DNA from: Acidobacteriota bacterium | GTDB taxonomy: Bacteria > Acidobacteriota > Terriglobia > Terriglobales > Acidobacteriaceae | Direction: 5' to 3' | Length of the DNA stretch: 64,000 nt | Assembly (NCBI GenBank): GCA_028872955.1 | Contig: JAGWNX010000006.1 | Span: forward strand, 19,568 to 83,567 | Shown: piece by piece, positions 10,559 to 20,450 of the stretch | Position numbering within the stretch: the first letter of the stretch is position 1 | Layout of the letters: each line of letters opens with the position of its first letter | Program-made: the position numbers and the translations under genes | Notes under the pieces: generated by a model | What the model was told of the DNA's origin: nothing | The model's database searches: none | Seen by the model: only the letters and a program-made list of their open reading frames with translations

Positions 10559-11851
10559 CTAGCTGAACTGTGTTCTCCGCCACAGGCTCCAGGTACCCGC
10601 CGCCAGGCTGACCACCAGCACGACCGCCAGCACCGCCACCCAGCGCAGGTTCATCGCCAGCGGAGGCACCACGGCACGCAGCCCCATCCACAGGAAGAAG
10701 CCCGTTGCAGCCGCCACAATCAGATAGTCCCACCAGCGCTTGGTAGAGGTGCGGCTGTCGAACTCGTCGCCTGCCTGCGCCAGCAGCGTCTTGCGATAAT
10801 CCAGCCCATACCGCTCGCACTCGCGTGCAACCGCCTCGTTGGTGGAGGAGTGCTCCTTCTCGCTGGCCACCGCCGTGCTGATAGCCAACGCGCCCAGAAT
10901 CATGCCTGCAGAACCCGCCAGCACCATCAGCCGGTGCGCATGGTCCGCCTTGGCCAGCTCGCCAAACACCAGCGCGCCCCACGCCAGCCCCCAGAGCTGG
11001 TTGGTATTCGAGAGAGGAATGCCCCGGCCAATGCCCAGATACTTCGTCGCAAACTGCTGAAACAGGTCGCCGATCACCCAGACAAAGCCGCCCAGAAACA
11101 GCCAGAAGACCACACCCGGCATATGCAGCAGCGCAAAGGCCGAGGAGTGCCGGCCACCATCCAGCGCCAGCGTGAGCGCCAGCACCGTGCCCAGCTCGCC
11201 CACGGTGAAGGCAGTGACAAACGACAGCGGATTCATGCCGCTCAGGTAGGCCTTGCGATACGGCACATACATGGTGCCCCACATCAGGCTTGCACCGGCC
11301 GCGGCCACTATGCCCGCCAGCGCATGGTGCCGCGCCACCTCGCTGCCGCCCTGCAGCGTGCTGAAGCCCAGCAGAATCGCCGCTGCGACGATGATGACGC
11401 TGCCCAGCACCACCTTGGCGATATTCCGGGCACTGGCGCCCTCCAGCTCGCGAAACAGAACCCGCCCCCAGAACAGACCCACCAGCGAGTTGGCGTTCCA
11501 CAGCGGAAACGCCACGGCCAGCCCGACATCGCGGATGGCAAAGACCGTCAAGGTATTCGCCACCGCCCACAGCGCCCCGGCCAGCAGAGCCCACACAATC
11601 AGGTGCTTCTTCTCCAGCAGGTCTTCCCACACGTAGCTTGTGCCCTTCAGCAGCGTCGGAAAGGTCCACCGCGCCGTGAAGACGCCCGCGACCATGCACA
11701 AGGAGACGGCAAACGGCGAGAAGCCTGCCGTCACCAGTTTGGTAGGTGCCTCTGCCGTGCCCAGCCACACACCTGCCGTCAGGCCGCAGATGACCCCCAG
11801 ACCATGCAGCGAAAGCCTACTCTTGCTCTGTCTTGCCACTACCACTGCCAT
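10559..11851 (-). CDS. GRP/DMT-type sugar transporter (RhaT/GlcU-like)
   Basis: About ten hydrophobic segments; VWLGTAEAPTKL, LWAVANTLTVFAIRDVGLAVAFPLWNANSLVGLFWG. ORF track start 11923 is GTG; ATG at 11851 has a GAGGTGGG SD. Confidence 0.78.
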   Translation of the reverse strand: MAVVVARQSKSRLSLHGLGVICGLTAGVWLGTAEAPTKLVTAGFSPFAVSLCMVAGVFTARWTFPTLLKGTSYVWEDLLEKKHLIVWALLAGALWAVANTLTVFAIRDVGLAVAFPLWNANSLVGLFWGRVLFRELEGASARNIAKVVLGSVIIVAAAILLGFSTLQGGSEVARHHALAGIVAAAGASLMWGTMYVPYRKAYLSGMNPLSFVTAFTVGELGTVLALTLALDGGRHSSAFALLHMPGVVFWLFLGGFVWVIGDLFQQFATKYLGIGRGIPLSNTNQLWGLAWGALVFGELAKADHAHRLMVLAGSAGMILGALAISTAVASEKEHSSTNEAVARECERYGLDYRKTLLAQAGDEFDSRTSTKRWWDYLIVAAATGFFLWMGLRAVVPPLAMNLRWVAVLAVVLVVSLAAGTWSLWRRTQFS

Positions 11852-11923
11852 TCCGTTGCCCACCTCATCAACTACCCGCGCACCCAGCACCGTCGATTGC
11901 TGCGCCGCTTCATGCCGTACCAC

Positions 11924-12028
11924 CTAATGCAGCACCACCAGCAGCACAATGCCCGCCAGCAACACCACCAGCGGCACCAGAAAGTGGCTGTCCGTCAGCA
12001 CTGCCCGCACCCTGCTTCTCTGTGCCAT
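11924..12028 (-). CDS. 34-aa single-transmembrane small protein
   Basis: MAQRSRVRAVLTDSHFLVPLVVLLAGIVLLVVLH with GGAGG SD; basic N-terminus then one hydrophobic helix; between operator-like site and transporter. Confidence 0.6.
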   Translation of the reverse strand: MAQRSRVRAVLTDSHFLVPLVVLLAGIVLLVVLH

Positions 12029-12060
12029 TCGGCCTCCGTCTCCCTTGCAAAACGCTGTGA

Positions 12061-12072
12061 GTTAGCGGTAAC
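12061..12072. promoter_or_regulatory. Candidate LacI-family operator GTTAGCGGTAAC
   Basis: Identical 12-mer to 8516-8527, 33 bp upstream of the sORF-transporter-lacI gene set. Confidence 0.65.
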
Positions 12073-12124
12073 GCAACCCTCACCCTACCCATCTGCTCCG
12101 CCTGTGTCAATCCTTACTGCCAGC

Positions 12125-14089
12125 TCACCGCTGCGGCTCCAGATCCAGCGTCAGCACAGCAAACGGTGCCAGCGTAAAGGTGTGGGGCTGGCCCGCCCGC
12201 AGCTGCAGCGAAGGCTGCGCCGCATCCTGGTGCCACGGGCTGTGCGCCCGGTACACCTGCGCCGCCCCCGCAGGCAGCTCCAGCACGCGGCCCGCATCCA
12301 GCGTAATGGAGGCCGTCTGGGCGCCCGGGTTACGCAGCGTGAGGATCGCCTTGCGTGGAGACCATGCCGCCCATCCGTAGATTTGTAACCAGTTTGGATC
12401 GCCTCCCACCCAGTGCGTGTCCTGCAGCACATCTGCGTTGCGGCGCGACCACTTTGCCGCCTCGGCCAGGTCGTCCCAGTTCTGTGCCGTCAGCAGCGTA
12501 GGCGTTACATACAGCTCCTGCAGCTGCGTGCCGCTGCCAAAGTACGACCGCACCTCGCTGGCAAAGTCGTTGCCGGGGTCAGCCTCCAGTCCGGGCCTGC
12601 CCTGCGCATACAGGATGCCGTGCAGCATCAACGAGTTCAGCGGATACAACGGCCCGCGCTGCACGATGTGCGCGTACACGTCGCCATCGCGATAGGTGAT
12701 CCACTGCTGACGCTTGGTCCCCACGCCGGCAAAGTCGGAGTCCTCGCCGCCGCGCCAGATGGAGTCCGCGTACAGCACCCAGAAGGGCGAGGCATCGGTG
12801 CCAGTCGTCAGGTTGATGTAGATGTCCGGCTTGGCCGCGCGCAGCTCGCCGATGAGGTGGATCATTGCGCTGAAGTCACTGTCAAACCGGCTACCCGGAA
12901 AGACCGAGTCCGCATTGCCCGTGCCATCAAACTTGAACTGGTTGACGCCATACTCGCGGATCATCTTCAGGCACACGTCGCGAAAGGCATCGTAATAGCG
13001 CGGCCCGGAGAGCGCATACCCGTCACGCACCACCTCGTATCCCTGCGTGCGCCCGTAGGCGATGCGCTCCTGTCGCGGCTTGGAGTAGCCGCCCCACGGC
13101 GACATCCATACGCCCGGCGCGGCATGGAACTCCGCCGCAGCCTGCCGCACCGCCGTAAAGCCCTGCGGAAAGCCCGCGTGAAACTGCCACAGCGAGGCAT
13201 GGTTATCCCAGCCATCGTCGAACAGGAACGAGTCCAGCGTAACGCCGCGCTTGACGCTCAACTCTTCGCCGAAGCGGCGCACGCGGTCGATCGCGAAGGC
13301 CTCGTCGTAGGGCTGAAAAGCCGGCGCGTCCAGCCACGTGTTGTAGTGCAGGAAGGTCCGGTAGGGGTGGGCTCGCTCGCGCTCCAGGTAAGCCAGAAAG
13401 CCGCGCCGTAGCTGGCCCGGCGCAGCCACGCCGATCACGGCGGAGTAGGTAATGCTCTGCCCATGCTGCAACGGCAGCGTCCGCTCCAGCCAGGCGCTGC
13501 CTTCGTCCTGGCGCGCCCGGCTCACCGCAAGCGGATGTTCCAGACCGAGAAAGAAGTTGCCCGCAACCAGCGGGGAACCCGCCGTGACGCCTTCCACACG
13601 AACGCCCGCGGCATGCACGTCGATCAGTTGCACACGACGAATCGCCAGATCGTGCTGCGGCGCTGAAATTGTAACTTCCTGCCTTACATAACCCGAGCCG
13701 GCCCGCAGTTGCAGACGATAGAGGACGCGCAGCGCGCCAGCAGCATCGGCAAGCGTGGCGGTCATCTCTTCGCCGCTGTCACGCTCGGCAGCGCGCACTG
13801 CGTTCGGGTCTGCCGGCAGCGCGTGCACCATGGGCGCGGCGGTCAGGGTCAGGTCCTCGGCACGCACCACGCCCTCCTCGGCAAGCTCCAGGGCAAAGGC
13901 GCTCGCCAGCACCACGCGCTGGTGGGTGGCAAGGTCAGTAACGGCAACGTCGCGCAGATGCCCGCCCTTCGCCTGCCAGGTAACCTGCACCGACGCATTG
14001 GCCAGCTGGTCGCTCTGCTGCGCCGCTGCCACACTGGTTCCCGCACAGCCCAGCCAAAAGGCCAGCACAACTCCACGCACAACCTGCAT
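12125..14089 (-). CDS. Secreted alpha-galactosidase-like glycoside hydrolase (GH-D clan-like)
   Basis: Signal peptide MQVVRGVVLAFWLGCAGTSVAAAQ; TLDSFLFDDGWDN, VNQFKFDGTGNAD, PDIYINLTTG motifs. Confidence 0.7.
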   Translation of the reverse strand: MQVVRGVVLAFWLGCAGTSVAAAQQSDQLANASVQVTWQAKGGHLRDVAVTDLATHQRVVLASAFALELAEEGVVRAEDLTLTAAPMVHALPADPNAVRAAERDSGEEMTATLADAAGALRVLYRLQLRAGSGYVRQEVTISAPQHDLAIRRVQLIDVHAAGVRVEGVTAGSPLVAGNFFLGLEHPLAVSRARQDEGSAWLERTLPLQHGQSITYSAVIGVAAPGQLRRGFLAYLERERAHPYRTFLHYNTWLDAPAFQPYDEAFAIDRVRRFGEELSVKRGVTLDSFLFDDGWDNHASLWQFHAGFPQGFTAVRQAAAEFHAAPGVWMSPWGGYSKPRQERIAYGRTQGYEVVRDGYALSGPRYYDAFRDVCLKMIREYGVNQFKFDGTGNADSVFPGSRFDSDFSAMIHLIGELRAAKPDIYINLTTGTDASPFWVLYADSIWRGGEDSDFAGVGTKRQQWITYRDGDVYAHIVQRGPLYPLNSLMLHGILYAQGRPGLEADPGNDFASEVRSYFGSGTQLQELYVTPTLLTAQNWDDLAEAAKWSRRNADVLQDTHWVGGDPNWLQIYGWAAWSPRKAILTLRNPGAQTASITLDAGRVLELPAGAAQVYRAHSPWHQDAAQPSLQLRAGQPHTFTLAPFAVLTLDLEPQR

Positions 14090-14175
14090 TCTGCCACCCT
14101 CCTTAGGACGCGTCCCCAATCATAGCCGTGCCCATGCTTGACAGTACCAGCGCGTTGCCACTACCGTTGCCGGGC

Positions 14176-15846
14176 ATGAAAACGATAACGTTATTTATTG
14201 CGCTGCGCACCTGCGCGCTGCTTCCTCTGCTTGCCGCCACGCTGCCAGCACCGGCTCAGCAGACGGCCGCCGGTGCTTCGGAGATCCGCCTCGCCGCCAG
14301 CGCCACGGCACCCGGCACACCGCTCGTCCACTTCTGGAGCAAGGTAGTCGGCGCAGGCCGCGCCAACGAGGGGCTCCGCGCCACATGGCAGGAGGAGCTG
14401 GGCACTGCGCACCGCGACGCTGGCTTCCAGTACGTGCGCTTCCATGGCCTGTTCCACGACGACATGTTCGTCTACCGCGAAGACGCCCACGGCAACCCGG
14501 TCTATAACTTCCAGTACATCGACGACCTCTTCGACCGCATGCTCGCGCAAGGCGTACGACCCTTCGTCGAGCTGAGCTTCGTGCCCTCCGAGATGGCCAG
14601 CGTCAAAGGCACCACCTTCTGGTGGAAGGCAAACGGCAGCCCGCCCACGGACAATGCCAAGTGGGCTGCGCTGGTGCACGCCACCGTGCAGCACTGGGTG
14701 GACCGCTACGGCGCAGACGAGGTGCGCACCTGGTACTTTGAGGTGTGGAACGAGCCCAACCTCAAGGGCTTCTTCCACGGCACACAGCAACAGTACTTTG
14801 AGCTGTACCGCGTCACCGCGCAGACGATCAAGGCCATTGACCCGGCGCTGCGCGTCGGCGGCCCGGCCACCAGCAACTTCGTCCTGGACCAGCAGGCGGT
14901 ACAGGCGGCACAGGCCACGGGCAAGCCGTTTGATCCGCTCAGCATCCCCTGGCGGCCAATCTGGATCGAAGACTTCCTCGCCTATTGCAACGCCAACCAT
15001 CTGCCGGTGGACTTCGTCTCCACCCATCCCTACCCGCAGGACTTCGCCATCGACGAGCCCGGCCAGCCGCGCAGCCGCGGCCTGCGCCGCTCCATCGACT
15101 CCACCCACGACGACCTCGCCATGCTGCGCCGCATCATCGACGCCAGTCCCTACCCGCACGCTGAGATCCAGCTAACCGAGTGGAGCTCCAGCCCCTCGCC
15201 GCTGGACCACTCCCACGACTCACTGGCCGCCGCAGCCTTCATCGCCAAGACCAACCTGGAGTCCGCAGGTCTGGTGGACTCGCTCTCCTATTGGGTGTTT
15301 ACCGATGTGTTTGAAGAGAACCGGTTGACCGACTCAATCTTTCACGGCGGCTTCGGGCTCATCAACTACCAGCAGATCGTCAAGCCCGCCTTCCACGCCT
15401 ACCGCATGATGCACCAGCTCGGCGACGAACGGCTGGCGCAGACGCCCGGTGCCATCATCACGCGGTCACACGGCAGCGGCAAGCTGACCGCGCTGGCCTA
15501 TAACTACCCGCCGGAGGTGCGTGTGGCGCTGCCCGTAGCCGATACACTGGCCCAGGCCGACGCCATGGACGCCACCGGCAGCGCGCGCCGCCTAAGCCTG
15601 CACTTCACCGGCCTGCCGCCCGGCGCCAGCTTCCGCGTAGAGACGCTGGACCGCAACCACGGCAACGCCGTCGCCATGTGGGAGGCCATGGGCAAGCCCG
15701 AACCGCCAAACCCGGCCCAGACCCGCACCCTTCGCCAGGCAGCCCGCGCCACCGCCCTCGAAGTGCTGCAGGCCACACCCGCAGGCACACTCGACCTCGA
15801 CCGCACGCTGGCTCCGTGGAGCCTGGTGCTGGTGCAGCAGCAGTAA
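14176..15846 (+). CDS. Secreted GH39 family glycoside hydrolase (beta-xylosidase-like)
   Basis: Signal peptide MKTITLFIALRTCALLPLLAATLPAPAQ; YVRFHGLFHDDMFVY, WYFEVWNEPNLKGFF (acid/base NEP), EIQLTEWSSS (nucleophile). Confidence 0.87.
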   Translation: MKTITLFIALRTCALLPLLAATLPAPAQQTAAGASEIRLAASATAPGTPLVHFWSKVVGAGRANEGLRATWQEELGTAHRDAGFQYVRFHGLFHDDMFVYREDAHGNPVYNFQYIDDLFDRMLAQGVRPFVELSFVPSEMASVKGTTFWWKANGSPPTDNAKWAALVHATVQHWVDRYGADEVRTWYFEVWNEPNLKGFFHGTQQQYFELYRVTAQTIKAIDPALRVGGPATSNFVLDQQAVQAAQATGKPFDPLSIPWRPIWIEDFLAYCNANHLPVDFVSTHPYPQDFAIDEPGQPRSRGLRRSIDSTHDDLAMLRRIIDASPYPHAEIQLTEWSSSPSPLDHSHDSLAAAAFIAKTNLESAGLVDSLSYWVFTDVFEENRLTDSIFHGGFGLINYQQIVKPAFHAYRMMHQLGDERLAQTPGAIITRSHGSGKLTALAYNYPPEVRVALPVADTLAQADAMDATGSARRLSLHFTGLPPGASFRVETLDRNHGNAVAMWEAMGKPEPPNPAQTRTLRQAARATALEVLQATPAGTLDLDRTLAPWSLVLVQQQ

Positions 15847-15999
15847 GGGCGGCGAACAGCGCGCTGCCTGACTCACTCCGATGAATTGGCTTGAGGAGTT
15901 GCGGAGAAGGAGAAGTGGCTGGGACAGCTTTCGTTCGATGGACACCTATGTTGAGGCGGAATGTCCGCGTCTCTAGTGCCATCTGGAATCGAAGGAGAA

Positions 16000-16128
16000 T
16001 GGTCGGGACGATTCGATCTGAACGAGCGACCTCACCCACCATTGTGGGGAGCAGAGAGGAAAACGGTCGGGACGACTAGATTCGAACGAGCGACCTCACC
16101 CACCATTGTGGGGAGCTGAAAAGGAAAA
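16000..16128 (-). repeat. Two tandem degenerate copies of the tRNA-Pro 3' half (about 64-65 bp units)
   Basis: Units starting at 16000 and 16064 share GGGTGAGGTCGCTCGTTCGA... with the 3' half of the tRNA at 16129-16205 and share TCCCCACAATGGT upstream of it. Confidence 0.85.
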
Positions 16129-16205
16129 TGGTCGGGACGACTAGATTCGAACTAGCGACCTCACCCACCCCAAGGGTGCGCTCTACCAGGCTGAGCCACG
16201 TCCCG
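16129..16205 (-). tRNA. tRNA-Pro (anticodon GGG), CCA encoded
   Basis: CGGGACG TG GCTC AGCCTGGTA GAGC G CACCC TTGGGGT GGGTG AGGTC GCTAG TTCGAAT CTAGT CGTCCCG A CCA; complete cloverleaf, 7-bp acceptor stem. Confidence 0.95.
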
Positions 16206-16292
16206 ACGTGTTGCCCACCCTCCAGGCGGAGGATAGCGGGGTTGTACTGTTTGTAGTGTACACGATGCAGGCCGGGCAGCCCCAGCCGGCCT

Positions 16293-16565
16293 CTACGAGC
16301 TGGGGGCCACGAACTCCTTGGGCAGCGTGCCGCCTGCGCCAAAGAAGAAGTCGTTCATCTGCTCCACCAGAAACTCCTGCGCCTCGCGCGTCCAGGGCTG
16401 CAGGCGATACTCGTTCAGCAGCATCTTCTGCCGCTCTACCCACTCGCCCCAGGCCTTCTGGCTGACGCTCTTGAAGATCTTCTGGCCAAAGTCAGAGTCA
16501 AACGGCGGCTCGTCCAGCCCTTCCATCTCTGCCTTGTACTTTGCGCAAAACACCATGTGTGCCAT
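16293..16565 (-). CDS. yggX: Fe(2+)-trafficking protein YggX family
   Basis: FCAKYKAEMEGLDEPPFDSDFGQKIFKSVSQKAWGEWVERQKMLLNEYRL. Confidence 0.92.
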   Translation of the reverse strand: MAHMVFCAKYKAEMEGLDEPPFDSDFGQKIFKSVSQKAWGEWVERQKMLLNEYRLQPWTREAQEFLVEQMNDFFFGAGGTLPKEFVAPSS

Positions 16566-16604
16566 CGTCCCAAACTCCTCGTTCTCGATTGTAGCGTCTA
16601 CCGT

Positions 16605-17579
16605 TTACAGCCCGGCTGCTTCGTCCAGGCCCAGCATCAGGTTCAGGTTCTGCACGGCCGCGCCGGAGGCACCTTTGCCCAGGTTATCCAGAATGGCGAC
16701 CATGCGCACCTGCTGCTGCGCCTCGTTGCCAAAGACGAACAGCCGCATGCGGTTGGTGTTGTTCAAGCTCTCGGGGTCCAGCGCGGCGACGTAGCCGGCC
16801 GCACCGGCGCGCGCCTGCTGCAGCTCTGCCGTCTCCGCCTGGCTGGCTACCTGAACAAACTGCGAGCCTGCATACCGCGCTGCCAGCGCATCGCGCAGCG
16901 AGCTTGCCGTTGCGCCCGTGCCCAGCGACCACAGCGCCAGCGGCACCTCCACCAGCATGCCCTGCGCGTACCGGCCGACCGCAGGCGCAAACACCGGTGC
17001 GTGCCGCAGCCCGGTGTAGGCCACCATCTCCGGCAGATGCTTGTGGTGCAGCGTCAACCCATAGCCGCGATAGGCATCGCGCGTACCGGCAGGCGGCACC
17101 GCGTCAAACTCGGCGATCAGGCCCTTGCCGCCGCCGCTGTAGCCGGAGACGGCGTTGATGGTCACGGGATACTCCGCCGGCAGCAGCCCGGCCTCAATCA
17201 CCGGCCGCAGCAGCGCAATCGCTCCGGTGGCAAAGCAGCCCGGGTTGGCGACGCGCGTTGCGGCAGCAATGGCGGCACGCTGCCCGGCAGCCATCTCCGC
17301 AAAGCCGTACACCCAGCCCGGCGTAACCCGATGTGCGGTCGAGGCGTCTACGACGCGTGTAGCCGGGTTAGTAATCAGCGCGACGGCCTCGCGCGCTGCA
17401 TCGTCCGGCAGGCACAACACCACGGCGTCCGCAGCGTTCAGCACTGCGGCACGCGCCTGCGCGTCCTTCCGTAGCGCGGGGTCAATCGAGAGCAACTCCA
17501 GGTCCTTGCGCCCCTGCAGCCGTTCCCGTATCTGCAACCCCGTGGTGCCCGCTTCCCCGTCGATGAAGACCTTCCATGC
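16605..17579 (-). CDS. argC: N-acetyl-gamma-glutamyl-phosphate reductase (short, type 2 ArgC)
   Basis: [37 protein letters not shown]. Confidence 0.92.
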   Translation of the reverse strand, partial: AWKVFIDGEAGTTGLQIRERLQGRKDLELLSIDPALRKDAQARAAVLNAADAVVLCLPDDAAREAVALITNPATRVVDASTAHRVTPGWVYGFAEMAAGQRAAIAAATRVANPGCFATGAIALLRPVIEAGLLPAEYPVTINAVSGYSGGGKGLIAEFDAVPPAGTRDAYRGYGLTLHHKHLPEMVAYTGLRHAPVFAPAVGRYAQGMLVEVPLALWSLGTGATASSLRDALAARYAGSQFVQVASQAETAELQQARAGAAGYVAALDPESLNNTNRMRLFVFGNEAQQQVRMVAILDNLGKGASGAAVQNLNLMLGLDEAAGL

Positions 17580-17678
17580 CATCTGCCGCAACCTTTCGTC
17601 GGGCCGCAGCGATCTGTTCCGCCGCAGCCTGCGTCCCCTCTTCATTATCTCTGTTTGCAGTTCCTGCGGCCAGCTGGG

Positions 17679-20408
17679 CTAGCGCCGTTTGCCCTTGCTC
17701 TTCTTGTCGCGCAGCCGAACCTTGGACTTCGTCTTGCCGCCCTTGCTCTTCTTCGGCTTGCCGCTGCGGTCGGGGGATGGGTGCACCGTGCGACCCGCTT
17801 CGTCCGTGGCGGCCGCCCTCTTTTTGCCGCTGCGCAGCGAGCCGCGTCCCGGCGCACTCTCGCCAGACTCTGTACCCGGCACCAGCGCAAACTGCAGCCG
17901 CCGCTGCTGCCGGTCGATACGGTCAAGCAACACCTGAACAGGCTGGCCCAGCCGGAAGACGCGGCCGCTGCGTGCGCCCACAATGGTGCGGTCCGCGTCG
18001 CGGAAGTAGTAGCGGTCGTCGGCCAGCGTGCTGAGCGGCACCAGCCCTTCGATAAACAACTCGTCCAACTCCACAAAGAAGCCGTACTTCGTGCAGCTCA
18101 GCACAATGGCGGGGAACTCTTCGCCCACGCGATCCTGCATGAACTTGATCTTCTTCCACTCCATCAGCTCGCGCTCGGCGTCATCGGCGCGGCGCTCGGC
18201 CTGGCTGCTCTCAGCGGCTATGGCAGCCAGCTCCTTGGCCGGGATCACCTCCACCTGCTCGTCGCGGCGCCTGCGTGGTGCCTCCGCCCGCCACGGCTGC
18301 GGCTCCGTGCTCAGCACCTCGCTGCCCGCGGGCTCGCGGCCCTGGCGCAGCAGCGCTCGCAGCAGCCGATGCACCATCAGGTCCGGATAACGGCGAATGG
18401 GCGAGGTGAAGTGCGTGTAACTGGCGCTGGCCAGCGCAAAGTGCCCTTCATTCTGCTCGCTGTAGCGGGCCTGCTTCAGACTGCGCAGCATCAGAAAGGC
18501 GAGGATCCGCTCCTCCGGCTTGCCTGCAATCTTCGCCGTCAGCCGCTGATACATCTGCGGCGTCACCACGATGCTGTCCGCCACCTCATGCTCCTGCGGC
18601 CTGCCTCGTCCACCGCCACTTCCGCCACGCCGCACCTCGCGGCGGTCGCTCTTCATCGTCATCCGGCGCACGGGCAGGTTGCCGATGCCGAGCGTATAGC
18701 CAAAGGCGCTGGCCGTCTCCTCAAACTCAACGATCCGCTTGGGGTCCGGCATCTCGTGGATGCGGTAGAGGCTCGCCACCTCGGCCTCGCCGGTGCCGCG
18801 CCCCTCGATCCAGTGCGCGACGCACTCGTTGGCGCTCAGCATAAACTCTTCAATCAGCCGGTGCGACCAGCCACGCTCGCTGCGCACGATGCTCTCCATG
18901 TTGCCCTGCGGATCGAAGCGAATCACCGGCTCCGGCAGATCGAAGTCAATCGAACCACGGCGGCGGCGCTTCGCGTTCAGCAGCAGTGCCAGCGCGTGCA
19001 TGCGTTCAAACTCCGGCACCAGCGCAGCAAACTCGGCACGAGTCTCGGCGTTGCCATCCAGCACGCCCTGCACCTGGGTATAGGTCATGCGGCGCGCGCT
19101 GCGGATGATGCCCTCGCACACCTCGTAGCCCACAATCTCGCCTTCGCCATCCACCTCCATCACGCAGCTCAGCACCAGGCGATCTTCGTCTGGCCGCAGG
19201 CTGCACATGCCGCTGGAGAGCTGCGGCGGCAGCATCGGAATCGCCCGATCCGGAAAGTAGACGCTGGTGCCGCGCAGCCGCGCCTCCAGGTCCAGATCCG
19301 TACCAGGCAGCACATAGGCGCTCACGTCCGCGATATGCACCTGCAGCTCGTGGTTGCCGTTGGGCAGCGCCCGCACCAGCACGGCATCGTCAAAATCGCG
19401 CGCCGTCTCACCGTCGATGGTGACGATGGGCAGGCCACGAAAGTCGGTGCGCCAGCCCAGCTCCTCCTCGTCCAGCGACTCCACCGTGCGCGCCGCGCTG
19501 GCGCTGGCCTCAGCCAATACATTGGCCGGAAAGACATGCGGAAGGTGGTGCTTGCGGATGATGATCTCAACATCAACGCCGAAGCCCTCTGGGTCGCCCA
19601 GGACCTCAATCACGCGGCCCCGCGCCGGGCGCCCCACACCCGGAAACTCCGTGATCTCGACATCCACGGCCAGTCCTTCCAGCGGGTGCGGCGCCTGCCA
19701 ATCCACCTCGGCCACGCGAGCCTCATCGCCAATCACGCGGTGCGGGCGCTCGTCCGCAATCGCAGGCAGCTCGGCACCCTCTGGAATGACAATGGGCTGA
19801 GTCATCCGCTCGTCCAGCGGCGTGACATAGTTGCCACGCACCAGTTCGGCAGCATCCCACGCGCCGCGTCGATGGGCGCGGGCATAGTGGAAGATGCCCA
19901 CCACTGTGGGGTTGCGACGCGTCAGCACACGGGCGATGCGACCACTGCGGCGGCCCTCGCGGTCGCGGGGTGCTTCGTCCACCAGCACCTCGTCGCCCTG
20001 CATGGCACCGTTCAGCTCGTGCGGCGGAATAAACAGGTCGTCCGCGCGGTCGTTGCTGCCGTTGGGCCGCACAAAGCCGTAGCCATCGCGGTGCAGGTCC
20101 AGCCGTCCTGCGACAAGGTTGTCGCGTGTGGCACGCCGCTCGCCCTGGTCTGCGTTGTCGCTGCGGCGAGCACGCGCCGTACGCTCCGGCGCAGCAGAGG
20201 GCAGGCACCACTGGCCTTCCTCGCTCTTCACCAGCTCGCCGCGAGCCGTTATGCGGGCCAGCTGCTCCAGCAGCAGACGCCGCTCGCGCCCGCCGCCCAG
20301 GCCCAGCTCCCGCACCAGGTGCTTGTATCCGGCGCGTTGTCCTGCCGCACGGCCGATCAGTCGAATCAGCTCGCGATCGCTCTGTGCGTAGTGTGTCTGC
20401 CGCGCCAT
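17679..20408 (-). CDS. rnr: Ribonuclease R
   Basis: RNB domain ARDFDDAVLV, YFPDRAIPMLPPQLSSGMCSLRPDEDRL, TSPIRRYPDLMVHRLL, S1 domain, basic tail. Confidence 0.95.
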   Translation of the reverse strand: MARQTHYAQSDRELIRLIGRAAGQRAGYKHLVRELGLGGGRERRLLLEQLARITARGELVKSEEGQWCLPSAAPERTARARRSDNADQGERRATRDNLVAGRLDLHRDGYGFVRPNGSNDRADDLFIPPHELNGAMQGDEVLVDEAPRDREGRRSGRIARVLTRRNPTVVGIFHYARAHRRGAWDAAELVRGNYVTPLDERMTQPIVIPEGAELPAIADERPHRVIGDEARVAEVDWQAPHPLEGLAVDVEITEFPGVGRPARGRVIEVLGDPEGFGVDVEIIIRKHHLPHVFPANVLAEASASAARTVESLDEEELGWRTDFRGLPIVTIDGETARDFDDAVLVRALPNGNHELQVHIADVSAYVLPGTDLDLEARLRGTSVYFPDRAIPMLPPQLSSGMCSLRPDEDRLVLSCVMEVDGEGEIVGYEVCEGIIRSARRMTYTQVQGVLDGNAETRAEFAALVPEFERMHALALLLNAKRRRRGSIDFDLPEPVIRFDPQGNMESIVRSERGWSHRLIEEFMLSANECVAHWIEGRGTGEAEVASLYRIHEMPDPKRIVEFEETASAFGYTLGIGNLPVRRMTMKSDRREVRRGGSGGGRGRPQEHEVADSIVVTPQMYQRLTAKIAGKPEERILAFLMLRSLKQARYSEQNEGHFALASASYTHFTSPIRRYPDLMVHRLLRALLRQGREPAGSEVLSTEPQPWRAEAPRRRRDEQVEVIPAKELAAIAAESSQAERRADDAERELMEWKKIKFMQDRVGEEFPAIVLSCTKYGFFVELDELFIEGLVPLSTLADDRYYFRDADRTIVGARSGRVFRLGQPVQVLLDRIDRQQRRLQFALVPGTESGESAPGRGSLRSGKKRAAATDEAGRTVHPSPDRSGKPKKSKGGKTKSKVRLRDKKSKGKRR

Positions 20409-20450
20409 CTTCCCCTCCAGCCTACTGCGCACGCTGCGGATCGCTGTAGC

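Noticed and set aside
14185-14194. ATAACGTTAT palindrome as a third LacI-type operator
   Set aside because: Lies inside codons of the likely GH39 signal peptide (MKTITLF) and differs from the GTTAGCGGTAAC pair.
17679-17760. Lys-rich C-terminus of RNase R as unusual fusion
   Set aside because: Basic C-terminal tails are normal for RNase R.
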